Shown here one piece after another: positions 8,444 through 16,811 of a stretch of 64,000 bases of DNA (its first letter is position 1; every line of letters begins with the position of its first letter). The stretch comes from Flavobacteriia bacterium (GTDB lineage Bacteria > Bacteroidota > Bacteroidia > Flavobacteriales_D > Crocinitomicaceae). The stretch is from positions 1 through 64,000 of the forward strand of contig CANFUT010000004.1 in NCBI GenBank assembly GCA_947450325.1. Reading direction: 5' to 3'. The notes under the pieces are model-generated. The model searched no databases and had not been told where the DNA came from. It saw only the letters and a program-made list of their open reading frames with translations. Position numbers and translations under genes: made by a program.

Positions 8444-9122
8444 TCTCTGAGAAATCATTTACATATTTTTCCCATTTGGCTGTATTTCCAGGTCTAACTA
8501 ATTGAATTGTTTGAAATTGAGCTTCTTTCGCTGCTTCTAATTCTTCAACTATATCAGATAAGAATAAAATGGAATTTGGGTCTAGATTTAAAATTTTCGC
8601 AATTTTACCGTAAGTCTCTGTTTCTCTTTTTCCTCCAGTTTTGGTGTCAAAATAAGCGGAAAAATAAGGTCTTAAATCGCCGCTTTCACTGTATCCGAAA
8701 ATCAATTTTTGAGCGGCCACTGAACCTGATGAAAAAACACCCAACTCAATTCCATTGGATTTCCAAGATTGAAGTGATGTTGCAACATCGGGGTAAACAT
8801 GCCCTTTAATTTCACCAGATTTGTATCCTGCTTCCCATAAAATTCCCTGCAACGTTTTCAAAGGCGTAATTTTTTTGTCTTCCAAACTCCATTTCAACAA
8901 TTGCCCAATTTGATCGTCAAGATTTTCTAATTCAACACCTTCCTCCAACGCCAATTTTTGCGTTTGTTCCAATGCTTCTTTTACTTCTTCAAGGTGAAGC
9001 AAATTTTTTATTTGCTGAATGTTATTTCTAAAATATGGAAATAATTGTTCATAAACAAAAGAAACAGAGGTCGTTGTGCCCTCAATATCTGTTAAAATAA
9101 ATTTAACGTTGGAAATTTTCAT
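8433..9122 (-). CDS. mtnC: Acireductone synthase (enolase-phosphatase E1)
   Basis: MtnC is a HAD-family enzyme that enolises and dephosphorylates 2,3-diketo-5-methylthiopentyl-1-phosphate in methionine salvage. The 229-residue product has the hallmark LTDIEGTTTS with catalytic Asp12 and Glu14, the FSSGSVAAQKLIFG motif II region, a GGKRE segment with the motif III Lys, and FLSD for metal binding. Length matches the family. No other salvage genes are nearby, so its partners must lie elsewhere. The -7 box TATCTTTG ends 4 bases before the ATG, suggesting a leaderless message. Confidence 0.93.
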   Translation of the reverse strand: MKISNVKFILTDIEGTTTSVSFVYEQLFPYFRNNIQQIKNLLHLEEVKEALEQTQKLALEEGVELENLDDQIGQLLKWSLEDKKITPLKTLQGILWEAGYKSGEIKGHVYPDVATSLQSWKSNGIELGVFSSGSVAAQKLIFGYSESGDLRPYFSAYFDTKTGGKRETETYGKIAKILNLDPNSILFLSDIVEELEAAKEAQFQTIQLVRPGNTAKWEKYVNDFSEITL

Positions 9123-9126
9123 GATG

Positions 9127-9134
9127 CAAAGATA
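9127..9134 (-). promoter_or_regulatory. -7 box for mtnC
   Basis: On the minus strand TATCTTTG is followed by CATC and then the ATG. The same arrangement, TATCTTTGCATCATG, occurs before rlmB at 59714. With so short a gap the transcript should start at or next to the start codon. Confidence 0.6.
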
Positions 9135-9143
9135 AGGTGAAAA

Positions 9144-9339
9144 TAGACATTAGACTAAAGACATTAGATGAAAGACCATGAAACACATTTAAAATATTAA
9201 AAATCAGAGTATAAGAAATAAAATATTGATTTTCGAAAAGTAACTTGTCTAACAAACCAACATTCTAATAATCTGTAATTAGTCTAATAGTTGCGAAGCA
9301 ACGGTTCTAATGTCTAATATCTAATAGCGTAGCGGGTCT
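9144..9339. repeat. Inverted TCTAAT-rich repeat pair
   Basis: The mtnC-dus spacer is bounded by related sequences in opposite orientation: 9144-9177 (its complement reads TCTAATGTCTTTAGTCTAAT) and 9303-9339 (TCTAATGTCTAATATCTAAT). Inside lie further TCTAAT copies and a small perfect hairpin, GTTGCGAAGCAAC, at 9290-9302. The segment is non-coding. It may be a small non-autonomous repeat or decayed element; its copy number elsewhere is unknown. Confidence 0.45.
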
Positions 9340-9342
9340 TTT

Positions 9343-10278
9343 TCAATTTAGCGAAGCAATAAAATCCTGATAAGACTTCAAATTTTTGATTTTTTTGAGC
9401 GGTTTGGCTAACCGACTTCCTTCTGGCAAACCTTCGGCGAAATATTCCCAATAGTGTTTCATTTTGATTAAAATATTGCCTTCATTCGAAGTTTCCTTCA
9501 AATAACTTTCAAGCAATAATTCCAAAAATTCGCTGAAAATTTCTCGCCAATCTTCTGGAAATTCTTCGCTGTCTTCTTGTATCATTTCAAAAAGAAACGG
9601 ATTTGAAATTCCACCTCGACCAATCATCCAGCGACTGATAGAAGGAAAACGCGCTTTCAATTTTCTGAAATCTTCCACAGTGCAAATGTCACCATTGTAC
9701 ATTAAATTGTGTTTTGTCAAAGGAATAATTTCTTCAAAGCGATCTAAATCGCAAGGTCCGTTATACAGTTGTTTTCCATAGCGCGCATGAACGATAATTT
9801 CCGTCAATGGAAAATCGTTTAGCAAAGGAAGTAATTTCAAAATGTCAGAAGTATCTTCATAACCCATGCGCATTTTGATTCCAATTTTCAAATTGGTTTT
9901 CGTGTAAACGTCTTGCAATATTTGCACAATTTTTTCTGGTTTATTCAAAATCCCAGATCCTAAATCGCGTTTGGCAACCATCGGGTAGGGGCAACCTAAA
10001 TTCCAATTGACTTCCAAATAACCTAAATCAGCAAGGTAATTTGCCATCAAAAGAAAATCTTCAGTGCAACAAGCCATCAATTGGGGAATGATTGCTTCGA
10101 ACGGATTATTTTTTGGCAAAACATCCAATTTTGGTCCTTCTTTGATTGTTCCATCGTTCGACATTTTCAAATAAGGCGCATAAAAACCGTCCACATCTCC
10201 CAACACTTGTTGGAACGCATTGCGAAAATGATGATCCGTAAAACTTTGTAATGGTGCTAAATAGAGGAAATCTCTCAA
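9343..10278 (-). CDS. tRNA-dihydrouridine synthase family protein
   Basis: The product (311 residues from TTG 10278) is an FMN-dependent Dus enzyme that reduces uridine to dihydrouridine in tRNA D-loops. Visible motifs are LAPLQSFTDHHFRNAF at the N-terminus, VNWNLGCPYP with the catalytic Cys, KIGIKMRMGY, VHARYGKQLYNG, YNGDI and IGRGGISNPFLF (phosphate binding). The start needs care: the first in-frame start (TTG 10305) overlaps a TATCTTTG promoter box, so the TTG at 10278 (RDFLYLAPLQ) is more likely. Which uridine it modifies cannot be told from sequence alone. Confidence 0.88.
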   Translation of the reverse strand: MRDFLYLAPLQSFTDHHFRNAFQQVLGDVDGFYAPYLKMSNDGTIKEGPKLDVLPKNNPFEAIIPQLMACCTEDFLLMANYLADLGYLEVNWNLGCPYPMVAKRDLGSGILNKPEKIVQILQDVYTKTNLKIGIKMRMGYEDTSDILKLLPLLNDFPLTEIIVHARYGKQLYNGPCDLDRFEEIIPLTKHNLMYNGDICTVEDFRKLKARFPSISRWMIGRGGISNPFLFEMIQEDSEEFPEDWREIFSEFLELLLESYLKETSNEGNILIKMKHYWEYFAEGLPEGSRLAKPLKKIKNLKSYQDFIASLN

Positions 10279-10292
10279 CTGATATTTTTTTG

Positions 10293-10300
10293 CAAAGATA
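10293..10300 (-). promoter_or_regulatory. -7 box for the dus gene
   Basis: TATCTTTG on the minus strand lies 14 bases before the TTG at 10278 and inside the longer possible reading frame. It forms a divergent pair with the DUF2851 promoter at 10312-10342. Confidence 0.55.
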
Positions 10301-10311
10301 AGCAAGACTTT

Positions 10312-10342
10312 TTGGCGAATGGATATTTTTTGCTTAACTTTA
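10312..10342 (+). promoter_or_regulatory. Promoter of the DUF2851 gene
   Basis: A -33 TTG (10312-10314), a 20-base spacer and TAACTTTA (10335-10342, one mismatch to TAnnTTTG) lie 28 bases upstream of the ATG at 10371. Confidence 0.5.
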
Positions 10343-10370
10343 GGTAACAGACCTTAAAAATACAACACAA

Positions 10371-11600
10371 ATGAGAGAGGAATACCTACATCAAATTTGG
10401 AAAACCAAGCGGCTTCCAATGCACGATTTACAATTAATTGACGGGCGAAAATTAACTATTCAGCAAGTTGGCTGGCACAATCACGAAAGTGGACCTGATT
10501 TTTTCAACGGTTCAATCGAATTGGACGGAATCAAATGGAATGGAAATATCGAGATTCACATCAAATCTTCGGATTGGTATGCGCACCAACATCAAATCGA
10601 TCCCGCTTATGGCAATGTGATTTTACATGTTGTTTACCAATACGATAAACCGGTTATTGTGAATGGTGAAGAACTACCGACCTTGGAATTGAAATCTTAT
10701 TTAGATCAAAATGATTGGTCGAGTTACGATTCTCTGATTAAAAATCAAACTTGGATTCCGTGTGAAAAATCAATTCAAGAAGTGGATGAATTATTTGTTT
10801 CCATGCAAATTGAAAATGCGTTGATTGAACGATTACAGCGAAAATCAATGCAAATAGAATTGCGGTATCAATTGTTAAGCAGAAATATACAACAATTACA
10901 ATATGAAGTCATTGCGCAATCATTTGGTACAAAAATCAATGCTTTGCCTTTTGTAGAATTGACGCAACACATGCCTTTAAAAATTTTGTGGCGAGAAGGA
11001 AATGAAGCAGTAATTCCTTTGTTGTTGGGCGCGAGCGGCTTTTTAAATGAAGAACAAGATGAAGTTCAACTTCAAAAGTGGCAAAAAGAATGGCGATTTA
11101 TGGTGATGAAACACCGATTTACAACGATGGAAAAATCAACTTGGAAGTGCAAAGGTTTGCGACCACCTGGATTTCCGAAAGTCAGAATCATTCAGTTTGC
11201 AACGGTGATTTCTAGTTTACAAGCAGACTTTTCTATTTTTTCGAAATCAGCGGATGAATTGCTTCTATTCTTTAATTTCCACAATTCCATTTCTGAAGAA
11301 ACAAATGAAGTAAAATCAATGACTGTTTCTTTTCAATATTCAGTAATTATCAATTCAATAGTTCCACTTTTGTGGTGGTATGGAAATCATGTTTCAAACG
11401 AGATTTTCAAGCAAAAAGCGTTGATTTTATTGGGGAAAATTCCAGCCGAAAAAAATGAAATTATTCAATGCTGGAAAAATTTAGGAATTGGATGTAAATC
11501 TGCGGAAGATTCTCAAGGATTATTGGAATTAAAGAACGAAATTTGTACAAATAAACTTTGTTTGACATGCAAAATTGGCAACAAAGTTTTGGGACGATAA
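10371..11600 (+). CDS. DUF2851 family protein
   Basis: The 409-residue cytoplasmic protein matches the uncharacterised Bacteroidetes DUF2851 family. It begins EEYLHQIWKTKRL and has GWHNHESGPDFFNGSIELDG, then WNGNIEIHIKSSDWYAHQHQ and NVILHVVYQYD. It ends with a CxxC-type cluster (CTNKLCLTCKIGNKVL) that may bind metal. The function is unknown; the IEIH...DW...H pattern is reminiscent of metal-dependent active sites, but that is speculation. The PspC-like gene starts 10 bases after its stop, a pairing I recall from Flavobacteria. Confidence 0.85.
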   Translation: MREEYLHQIWKTKRLPMHDLQLIDGRKLTIQQVGWHNHESGPDFFNGSIELDGIKWNGNIEIHIKSSDWYAHQHQIDPAYGNVILHVVYQYDKPVIVNGEELPTLELKSYLDQNDWSSYDSLIKNQTWIPCEKSIQEVDELFVSMQIENALIERLQRKSMQIELRYQLLSRNIQQLQYEVIAQSFGTKINALPFVELTQHMPLKILWREGNEAVIPLLLGASGFLNEEQDEVQLQKWQKEWRFMVMKHRFTTMEKSTWKCKGLRPPGFPKVRIIQFATVISSLQADFSIFSKSADELLLFFNFHNSISEETNEVKSMTVSFQYSVIINSIVPLLWWYGNHVSNEIFKQKALILLGKIPAEKNEIIQCWKNLGIGCKSAEDSQGLLELKNEICTNKLCLTCKIGNKVLGR

Positions 11601-11610
11601 ATTGAATTGT

Positions 11611-11847
11611 ATGAGAACCATTCAAAAAATTATTTTCTTTTTCGAATTACGGTCTTATGGCGTTTGTTCATGGTTGGCTCGCAAATTGGGAATCAGTTCT
11701 TCTCGTGTGCGTTTAGGATTCATTTATGCTTCTTTCGTTACGCTTGGTTCGCCTTTGTTGATTTATTTGCCGATGGCTTGGATTTTGGAACACAAACATT
11801 TTTTCAAATTTCAGCGCAAAAGACGTTCTTCTATTTGGGAGCTTTAA
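11611..11847 (+). CDS. Short PspC-domain membrane protein
   Basis: The 78-residue product has the PspC-type sequence GVCSWLARKLGISSSRVRLGFIYASF followed by a membrane segment (TLGSPLLIYLPMAWIL) and a basic tail. PspC domains occur in phage-shock envelope-stress proteins; this short stand-alone form is typical of Flavobacteria downstream of DUF2851. ATG 11611 gives the usual length; an upstream ATG at 11575 would lie within DUF2851. Whether it regulates transcription is not known. Confidence 0.75.
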   Translation: MRTIQKIIFFFELRSYGVCSWLARKLGISSSRVRLGFIYASFVTLGSPLLIYLPMAWILEHKHFFKFQRKRRSSIWEL

Positions 11848-11865
11848 ATTCCAGGATTTTTCATT

Positions 11866-12351
11866 ATGCGAATCATAATCACAGGCTCAAATGGAGTTTT
11901 AGGTCAAAAATTGGTTAAATATTGTATCGCTAATCGATTGACTTTTATTGCAACTTCCAAAGGTTTGAATCGCAATCCAAATTGTCCTGATTATTTGTAT
12001 TTGTCGATGGATGTTTGCAACAAACTAGAAATCAATCAGGTTTTTGACACTTTGTATCCAACGCACATTTTGCATGCCGCAGCGATTTCAGATTTAGACT
12101 TTTGTGAAAAGCATCCTGATTTGTGTCATCAAGTGAATGTGGAAGGAACAGCGCTACTTTTCCATGCTTGTCAACAATTTGAGGCACATTTCAAAATGAT
12201 TTCTTGGGATTTGACCAAAAATTTAGATTCAGAATATTCCAAATCTAAAGTTGTTGCGCAAAAAAATCTTGAATCGAGTGATTACAAAAATTGGTCTCTC
12301 GCGAATCTAGAGCAAGATTCAGAAATTGAATTCTTGTTCAAATTTGACTAA
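11866..12351 (+). CDS. Truncated SDR / RmlD-like protein
   Basis: The 161-residue product starts with a Rossmann NAD(P) motif (ITGSNGVLGQKLV). It keeps the ILHAAAISDLDFCEKHPDLC segment with VNVEGT, and a possible catalytic YSKSK. RmlD-like reductases are usually about 280-300 residues. Here the STDxVFDG segment reads MISWDLTKN, the following loop is deleted, and the C-terminal substrate-binding half is missing. The stop overlaps the convergent porin gene by 4 bases. It is either a decaying gene or a minimal dinucleotide-binding protein; I favour decay. Confidence 0.65.
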   Translation: MRIIITGSNGVLGQKLVKYCIANRLTFIATSKGLNRNPNCPDYLYLSMDVCNKLEINQVFDTLYPTHILHAAAISDLDFCEKHPDLCHQVNVEGTALLFHACQQFEAHFKMISWDLTKNLDSEYSKSKVVAQKNLESSDYKNWSLANLEQDSEIEFLFKFD

Positions 12352-13457
12352 AACCAAACTGTTAAGTTGGCAATCAATAAATTACTTTCCTTTATTGGAT
12401 TTCCTGATCTACTTTGGTAAACCTTTTTTGGAGAAAAGAAAAACCTGTTTTCAAGTCTAAAAATCGCATTGTCTGAAATCTTGAGATTAAAACAGCCGCT
12501 AGTGCTAAATGATTCAAATCCTTTTGCATAAGTAATCGGTGCAATCTGAACGGATGAAGGATCTGTAAAGTACTCAGCTCTTGCAGAAATAGAAATTCTT
12601 TTGGTAATTTTATAATCCGCAACGACATTTGCTTGTCCCCAAAATAAGTGACTTTTTTGTCCGATAGAATCTACAATATCTTGTCTTCCAACGTAAACAC
12701 ATGAAGTCATCGACCATTTTTTCTTCTTCCAAATGATATACAAATCAGTAAAATACCTTGTTCTATAATTTGGCAAGTTTGCAGAATATTCATCACCAAC
12801 ATAAGTATCCCAATTGAAAAGGATATTTTTATTGGGGCGATATTCAATTTGTGTACCAATCGAAAGTGGGTTGTTATTGTCTTGGATTTGCTGCCAACCA
12901 TTGAGAATGTATAGATAACTACTCCATTTTTCATTAAATGGGACTGATAATTTTACGCCTGCAAGGTAATAAGGTACAAATTCTGGTGCAAATGAACGAG
13001 TGTACATCAAATGGTCTTTGGAAATGGCCGATTCGTTGGTATAAGGCGAGCTTAAAATTCCTGCATCTACCCAAATTTCTTTCTTTTTGGAAAGTTTTAC
13101 ACCGACATTTGCCTCTATTAGGTTTTTCAATGATCCTTTTTCAGAACTGTAATTGTCATTGATATATGTGCCGAAGCCAGGAACTAAATGGGCACGAACA
13201 TGGTTATTTTTATATTTTAAGTCAATGTAAGCCAAGTTGATATTGATTTCATTGTGCCTTGCAGAAGATACACAATATGGTCGAAGTGAGCCTTTTGGTT
13301 CATTGAAATCAAAACCATAATAGGTATCCACTAAACCACCTATGGACAATTTGCCAACCTGAACTGAGTCAAAGTTGTCTGTCACTCCAGTATTAATAAT
13401 TTGAGCTTCAGAAAGGAAAGGAATAAGTAGAAATAAGTATTTCCAAAGATTTTTCAT
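12348..13457 (-). CDS. BBP2-like outer-membrane beta-barrel porin
   Basis: The 369-residue protein has a signal peptide ending SEAQ, then GGLVDTYYGFDFNEP, typical of the OmpL-like beta-barrel porin-2 family. Further family-like segments are RHNEININLAYIDLKY, HLVPGFGTYINDNY and VDAGILSSPYTNESA. Repeated amphipathic strands end in a C-terminal LTVWF, with the terminal Phe expected for outer-membrane barrels. It probably forms a channel; the substrate is unknown. The 3' end abuts the truncated SDR gene. Confidence 0.78.
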   Translation of the reverse strand: MKNLWKYLFLLIPFLSEAQIINTGVTDNFDSVQVGKLSIGGLVDTYYGFDFNEPKGSLRPYCVSSARHNEININLAYIDLKYKNNHVRAHLVPGFGTYINDNYSSEKGSLKNLIEANVGVKLSKKKEIWVDAGILSSPYTNESAISKDHLMYTRSFAPEFVPYYLAGVKLSVPFNEKWSSYLYILNGWQQIQDNNNPLSIGTQIEYRPNKNILFNWDTYVGDEYSANLPNYRTRYFTDLYIIWKKKKWSMTSCVYVGRQDIVDSIGQKSHLFWGQANVVADYKITKRISISARAEYFTDPSSVQIAPITYAKGFESFSTSGCFNLKISDNAIFRLENRFFFSPKKVYQSRSGNPIKESNLLIANLTVWF

Positions 13458-13562
13458 AGATTCAACATTAACTGCGATTACGAAGGTGCTATTTTTAAAT
13501 CAATTTTGCTGTCTATTTCATGCAAAACTAATTTCCTTCATTAGCAATCAGTTAAGGGATAA

Positions 13563-13587
13563 TAATCTAAAACTCTTAAAATAAGAG
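13563..13587 (-). terminator. Weak possible terminator for the three-paralogue operon
   Basis: On the minus strand CTCTT-ATTTT-AAGAG (13573-13587) is followed by TTTTAGATT. The stem has only 5 bp and the T-run four bases, so this is tentative. It lies about 75 bases downstream of the last paralogue's stop. Confidence 0.3.
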
Positions 13588-13663
13588 ATTTGGATGTTTT
13601 TTTTGATTTTCAAGAAATTTTTTTAAACTATCTTCAAATTTAAAATTCCACAGCCCAGATTAA

Positions 13664-14686
13664 TTATTCCAAAATAAGACTGCCTCCCCATTCTATTACT
13701 GTAAAACCATTTCTTCTCAAAGGTTTCACATCAAGTGGCCTGTTGACAAATTGGTTTGAAATGATAGTTACTTCATTGAAAATCGCATAAACTCGTCTCA
13801 GATGATCTGGTTTTGGAGTGATTTCTAATTCACCAATTACCTTGCAATTTTCATCGATAAAAATCTGAACTTGAATAACCTTGAATTTTCGCAATTTTGG
13901 CGCCCAGTAAGTGATGAAATCTGTTCTTTCTCTTGCGTTTAATCCAAGATTTGAAAGATTTTTTTCCAAAAAAGGAATCAAATCATTTTGCGCTATAATT
14001 TCATTTGAATTTGATTTTTTGTCACGAAGCAAATATGCGTTTTGATTTGATTCCCAAAATAAGTAAGGATAAATTGAACCATTGGCAGCGGTTAAATTTC
14101 CGCTTTCATCCGCCTTCATTTTCCAAGTATTGTCAGGTGAAAGTTCCGGATAATTGAAGGTCATAATGCCTTGTGGATTAACTTTTAGCATAAAATCCAT
14201 CGGATTTTCACAGTAAGCATAAATGACAGGTTTATCGACCATGATGTTTCTTCCAGAATATTTTAAAGGAATGTAAACTGAAATGTCCATTTTGTGCTGA
14301 CTTGTAAATGCATGATTTTCAAAATAAATTTTTTCGTACAATGAATCTTTGTCTTGTTCTTTGCTGAAAAGCAAATATTTGGTTGATTCGTTCACCAAAA
14401 CTTCAAATTCGCCCAAAGCATTGGTTGAACCGATTTTTTTTCCATCCACATCATAAATGAATTGAACTAATTCCGAAGCTAGAATAAAATCTGTTGAATA
14501 TGGATCCATTTCAACTTCATAAAATACTTTTCCTTTGATCAAACATTTTCCTTTCGCAATCGTCAAATCTTCAACATCGGAGTTGACTATCACTTGTCTA
14601 AAAATCCTTGATTCCTTCATATCTCGTTCTTTTGCAAAAGAGGACCAAGCTATTAAAATGAAAATAAAACTAAAAATTGATTTCAT
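13664..14686 (-). CDS. Secreted KPVIYxY...WGG protein, paralogue 3
   Basis: The 340-residue protein starts at ATG 14686 (MKSIFSFIFILIAWSSFAKE, a signal peptide), 10 bases after the upstream paralogue. An N-terminal carboxypeptidase-regulatory-like domain (GKCLIKGKVFY ... GSTNALGEFEV) is followed by a conserved module: DKPVIYAYCEN, TFNYPELSPDNTW, YPYLFWES, RTDFITYWAPKL, ITPKPDHLRRVYAIF and PLRRNGFTVIEWGG. I know this C-terminal module as a widespread uncharacterised family. It is the most divergent of the three copies. Function unknown; periplasmic or surface location is inferred. Confidence 0.75.
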   Translation of the reverse strand: MKSIFSFIFILIAWSSFAKERDMKESRIFRQVIVNSDVEDLTIAKGKCLIKGKVFYEVEMDPYSTDFILASELVQFIYDVDGKKIGSTNALGEFEVLVNESTKYLLFSKEQDKDSLYEKIYFENHAFTSQHKMDISVYIPLKYSGRNIMVDKPVIYAYCENPMDFMLKVNPQGIMTFNYPELSPDNTWKMKADESGNLTAANGSIYPYLFWESNQNAYLLRDKKSNSNEIIAQNDLIPFLEKNLSNLGLNARERTDFITYWAPKLRKFKVIQVQIFIDENCKVIGELEITPKPDHLRRVYAIFNEVTIISNQFVNRPLDVKPLRRNGFTVIEWGGSLILE

Positions 14687-14696
14687 AATTTGAGAA

Positions 14697-15728
14697 TTAA
14701 TTGGTTTTTTCCGAGACATAATAATTAGATAAATCAATTTCTATTCCGCCCCAATCTACGAAGTAAAAACCATTTCTTTCCAATGGCTTCAATGGTTGTG
14801 GAACGACTTCAAACGGAAACTTAGGTTCTATGTTTCCAGCAAAAAGCATGTAAATTCTATTTAAGTGATTGGGGGTTGGATTGATTTTATAATTGGCAAA
14901 TTTGTCACATCGGCTATTTTGAACAAATTGAATCAAATAATAATTTTCCTTTTGCATCTGAGGCGCCCAGAAAGTGATAAAGTCAGTTTTTTCCTTGAAA
15001 TTGAATCCCAAAGCGGTCAATGTTGAGTCTAAATAGGAAACGATATTTGCTTTCGAAATGATTGATCCACAAATTTCATCTTTACTTTGTTTGATACTTG
15101 CCAATTCAAAGTTGATGTTTTTTTGTTTGCTTTCCCAAAACAAATAAGGATAATTTTGCTGTGAATTTTGGTCTGAAAGTACATTGTTTTCAAGTTTCAT
15201 TTGCCAAGTATGAGTGCTGTCTAAACTTGGATATGCAAACGTTAATTCCCCTTTTGAAATCAATTGAAAATCAAACTTTGTATTTTGATCTGAATAACAA
15301 TAAATAACTGGTTTTTTAACCATAAACTCAGTTTCTTGTTTGGTTTGGGTCATAAAAATTCTGAGTTTGATTCGGTGCTTATTTTTCAACGAATAATTTT
15401 CCAAGTAAGATGAATTATAATCCATCAGCACAAATTTCAAGACAGAATCTTTGAGTTGATTCGTCATTCTGAAATAACCTTTTGAATCACTGCGCGTCGT
15501 TTTTTCACCGGCACTTACAACGACATTGCTCAATTTATCTCTCATTTGATTGTCATTGTATTTGTAATCATAAATTGTTCCTTCAATCAAATATTTCCCA
15601 TTCGGGATTTTTGCGTCATATTTATCTGAAATAATTTCATAACTAAAATGATAGGGAATGTACTTTTCTGAAAAACAATTAATCGATTGAAAAACAACAA
15701 TAAATAAAGCGAGACTTTTCATGATCAT
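14697..15728 (-). CDS. Secreted KPVIYxY...WGG protein, paralogue 2
   Basis: The 343-residue protein has a signal peptide (MKSLALFIVVFQSINCFSEK) and the same layout as its neighbours: a regulatory-like beta domain (GKYLIEGTIYDY ... DSKGYFRMTN), then KKPVIYCYSDQ, TFAYPSLDSTHTWQMKLE, YPYLFWESKQ, KTDFITFWAPQM, INPTPNHLNRIYMLFAG and LKPLERNGFYFVDWGG. The start could be ATG 15728 or 15722. It directly follows paralogue 1 (stop at 15729), so the genes form one operon. Note a Cys at signal position 16; it is not a clear lipobox. Function unknown. Confidence 0.75.
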   Translation of the reverse strand: MIMKSLALFIVVFQSINCFSEKYIPYHFSYEIISDKYDAKIPNGKYLIEGTIYDYKYNDNQMRDKLSNVVVSAGEKTTRSDSKGYFRMTNQLKDSVLKFVLMDYNSSYLENYSLKNKHRIKLRIFMTQTKQETEFMVKKPVIYCYSDQNTKFDFQLISKGELTFAYPSLDSTHTWQMKLENNVLSDQNSQQNYPYLFWESKQKNINFELASIKQSKDEICGSIISKANIVSYLDSTLTALGFNFKEKTDFITFWAPQMQKENYYLIQFVQNSRCDKFANYKINPTPNHLNRIYMLFAGNIEPKFPFEVVPQPLKPLERNGFYFVDWGGIEIDLSNYYVSEKTN

Positions 15729-16730
15729 TTAGTTTACAGGTTCTGTTGAATTTTTCAATTGAATGCCGCCCCAATCGACCATGTAGAATCCATTTCGCTC
15801 CAAAGGTTTGAGTTTTTGTGGATTTGCAAAGTATGGAAATTCATTCGTTTCATTTTCCATAAAAAGCATGTAAAAACGGTTCAAATGATCTGGTTTAGGA
15901 GTAATTTCATAGTTGGCAAATTGTTCACATTCATTGTTTTGCAGGAATTGAATCATATAGAAGTTTGCGTTTTGCATTCTAGGTCCCCAATAAGTGATAA
16001 AATCAGTTTTTTCTTGTGAATTAAAACCTAAAACTGTCAAAGTAGAATCTAAAAAAGGAACAACTTGTGATTTTGAAACCATCGATGCATTGATTTCTAT
16101 TTTGTCTTGTTTGAAAATTTCTCCTTTAAAATAAACGTTTTCTTGCTGACTTTCCCAGAATAAATAAGGATATTTTTGCTTCGATTTGGCGTCTGTCATT
16201 TCATTGTTTTCCAAATTCATACTCCAAGATTGATTTGCATTTAATGCTGGGTATGCAAATGACAAGTTACCTTTTGTGTTTAGCTTCATTTCAAAAGATT
16301 GCGATTTATCTGAATAACAATAAATCACCGGTTTTTCGACCGCTGGTAAATCGTCGTTCATTGGATATTTTTCAATAAATATCTTCATCTTGATATGACG
16401 CTGACTTTGTATGGGATAATTTTCACAATAATAGGTCGGCAAGCTTTTTCTTTCGATTTGCAGATAGTTATCCTCGATTTTGCTTGTCATTTTAAACCAT
16501 CCTTTGGAATCTGTAAGGACTTTTTTTGTACTCGTTTTGACCACGATTCCACCTAATTTCGCATTACCTGGCATTTCATATACTGTCGCTTCAATGATGT
16601 ATTGACCTTTTGGAATTTTGGTGTTCTTTTCATTCGAAACGACTTTGAAACTAGCAGAGTAAGCTATTTTTTCTTTTCCAAAAACGGCGAAAACGAAACT
16701 AAAGAATATGATAGAGATTGCAATTTTCAT
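15729..16730 (-). CDS. Secreted KPVIYxY...WGG protein, paralogue 1
   Basis: This 333-residue protein is the first gene of the minus-strand triplet. A signal peptide (SFVFAVFGKE) precedes a regulatory-like beta domain (GQYIIEATVYEM ... DSKGWFKMTS, to about residue 115). The conserved module starts with EKPVIYCYSDK near residue 130, continues with LSFAYPALNANQSW, YPYLFWESQQ, TDFITYWGPRM, ITPKPDHLNRFYMLF and LERNGFYMVDWGG, and ends near 320. It is closer to paralogue 2 than to paralogue 3, implying two successive duplications. Function unknown. Confidence 0.75.
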   Translation of the reverse strand: MKIAISIIFFSFVFAVFGKEKIAYSASFKVVSNEKNTKIPKGQYIIEATVYEMPGNAKLGGIVVKTSTKKVLTDSKGWFKMTSKIEDNYLQIERKSLPTYYCENYPIQSQRHIKMKIFIEKYPMNDDLPAVEKPVIYCYSDKSQSFEMKLNTKGNLSFAYPALNANQSWSMNLENNEMTDAKSKQKYPYLFWESQQENVYFKGEIFKQDKIEINASMVSKSQVVPFLDSTLTVLGFNSQEKTDFITYWGPRMQNANFYMIQFLQNNECEQFANYEITPKPDHLNRFYMLFMENETNEFPYFANPQKLKPLERNGFYMVDWGGIQLKNSTEPVN

Positions 16731-16811
16731 GGTTTCAAGTTTTTATACATGATTATAAATTTACGCTTTTTATCGATACAATTAATCACAGAATTCGTTC
16801 AATTAGAAAGT

